A stretch of DNA of 64,000 nucleotides from Pantoea stewartii subsp. stewartii. GTDB lineage: Bacteria > Pseudomonadota > Gammaproteobacteria > Enterobacterales > Enterobacteriaceae. Shown here one piece after another: positions 63,325-64,000 of the stretch (position 1 is its first letter; every line of letters begins with the position of its first letter). A model generated the notes under the pieces. The model made no database searches. It was not told where the DNA came from and saw only the letters and a program-made list of their open reading frames with translations. Position numbers and translations under genes: made by a program. The DNA is taken from positions 1-64,000 of the forward strand of contig NZ_VZPF01000012.1 in assembly GCF_008801695.1 (NCBI RefSeq). The letters run 5' to 3'.

Positions 63325-64000
63325 TCCAGACGCTTCCCGTGACTTGAATCGAAGAAATGTAACGCCTCAACAGGCAGATGCAGCAACAGGGTGCTGCCTG
63401 CTTCCGGGCGCTCGCTATGGGGTAAGCGTACCACTAAACGCGCCTCACCGATGCGACCGTGTGCCAGATTGTCGGCACCCAGCATCTCAAGCGTCTCAAC
63501 ACGGAAGGGAATGCCGCCCTGCTGCTGGCTACTGAGTTGAACGTGTTCGGGCCGGATACCAAGCACCACGGGGCGATTGGCCCATTTGGCTTTGCCCTCG
63601 CCCACCGGAATAGCGTGGGACGCATCAACCACAAAGCGCGCGCCATCTTCGCTGAAATTGCCCTGTATCAGACTCATCGCGGGGGAACCCATAAAGGAGG
63701 CCACAAACAGGCTGGCTGGGCGCTCGTAAACATCGACCGGCGTGCCAATCTGTTCCAGCACGCCTTTGTTCATCACCATCACGCGCTGGGCCAGCGTCAT
63801 CGCTTCAACCTGATCGTGCGTCACATATAAGCTGGTCGTTTGCAGACGGCGATGCAGTTGCTGAAGCTCAAGGCGCATTTGTACGCGCAGGCGCGCATCC
63901 AGGTTAGAGAGCGGCTCGTCGAACAAAAATACGGCGGGTTCACGCACGATGGCACGCCCCATGGCCACGCGCTGGCGCTGTCCACCGGATAACTCACGTG
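63321..64000 (-). CDS. ugpC: sn-glycerol-3-phosphate ABC transporter ATPase UgpC (5' end beyond window)
   Basis: The visible C-terminal 226 codons of a MalK/UgpC-type ATPase. The ABC signature [16 protein letters not shown] is at the window edge, followed by Walker [21 protein letters not shown], the switch histidine in [20 protein letters not shown] and the C-terminal TOBE/regulatory domain ([17 protein letters not shown]). It energises uptake of glycerol 3-phosphate and glycerophosphodiesters. The Walker A part and the start are outside the window. No lesion is visible. Confidence 0.94.
   Translation of the reverse strand, partial: RELSGGQRQRVAMGRAIVREPAVFLFDEPLSNLDARLRVQMRLELQQLHRRLQTTSLYVTHDQVEAMTLAQRVMVMNKGVLEQIGTPVDVYERPASLFVASFMGSPAMSLIQGNFSEDGARFVVDASHAIPVGEGKAKWANRPVVLGIRPEHVQLSSQQQGGIPFRVETLEMLGADNLAHGRIGEARLVVRLPHSERPEAGSTLLLHLPVEALHFFDSSHGKRLE

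Overview
The window is a chromosomal stretch of a gammaproteobacterium of the order Enterobacterales. Nearly every gene has a close E. coli counterpart, and the order follows the E. coli trpS-damX-aroKB-hof-mrcA-envZ/ompR-glp-glg-asd-gnt-ggt-ugp backbone. Protein divergence from E. coli, the missing neighbours (feoABC, malT, rtc, gntT, nirBDC) and the GC-rich intergenic repeats point to the Erwiniaceae (Pantoea/Erwinia-like). That assignment is inference from recognition, not a search.

Layout. 1-0.24 kb: the edge of an IS630-family insertion sequence. 0.5-3 kb: tsgA and a cytosine deaminase (codA). 3.3-9.5 kb: a leftward operon aroK-aroB-damX-dam-rpe-gph-trpS. 9.8-13.4 kb: the hofMNOPQ locus, with hofQ split by a 173-bp MITE and hofO stopped by an amber codon. 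13.5-29.1 kb: mrcA, nudE, igaA, yrfG (amber), hslR, hslO, pckA, envZ/ompR, a small exported YjbE-like protein, greB and tex. 29.4-33.6 kb: a YcjM-like glucosylglycerate phosphorylase where E. coli has feoABC, then a DUF1471 protein, bioH, gntX and nfuA. 33.7-38.1 kb: malQ (amber) and malP, without malT. 38.3-42 kb: glpR-glpG-glpE and the divergent glpD. 42-43.2 kb: a gene-free stretch full of repeats. 43.2-52.6 kb: glgBXCAP, with glgB, glgA and glgP all broken. 53.5-58.7 kb: asd, yhgN, gntU (split by a second identical MITE), gntK and gntR. 58.8-64 kb: yhhW, the sRNA gene ryhB with a Fur box, yhhY, ggt (opal stop), yhhA, ugpQ and the start-truncated ugpC.

The main message is recent, selective gene decay. 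Nine genes carry lesions: six in-frame stop codons using all three stop triplets, one single-base insertion and two MITE insertions with perfect 9-bp target duplications. All lie in dispensable functions: glycogen synthesis and use, maltodextrin use, low-affinity gluconate uptake, the hof pilus-like locus, gamma-glutamyltranspeptidase and a nucleotidase. Housekeeping genes (trpS, rpe, dam, aroK, aroB, mrcA, envZ/ompR, asd, nfuA, glpD) remain open over full length. Each broken gene realigns to its normal length once the lesion is removed, so the events look young. This is what early genome reduction in a host-associated lineage would look like, with sequencing error as the alternative to exclude. 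I saw no clearly novel multi-gene system; the best candidates for new description are the MITE and the glpD-glgP repeat block.
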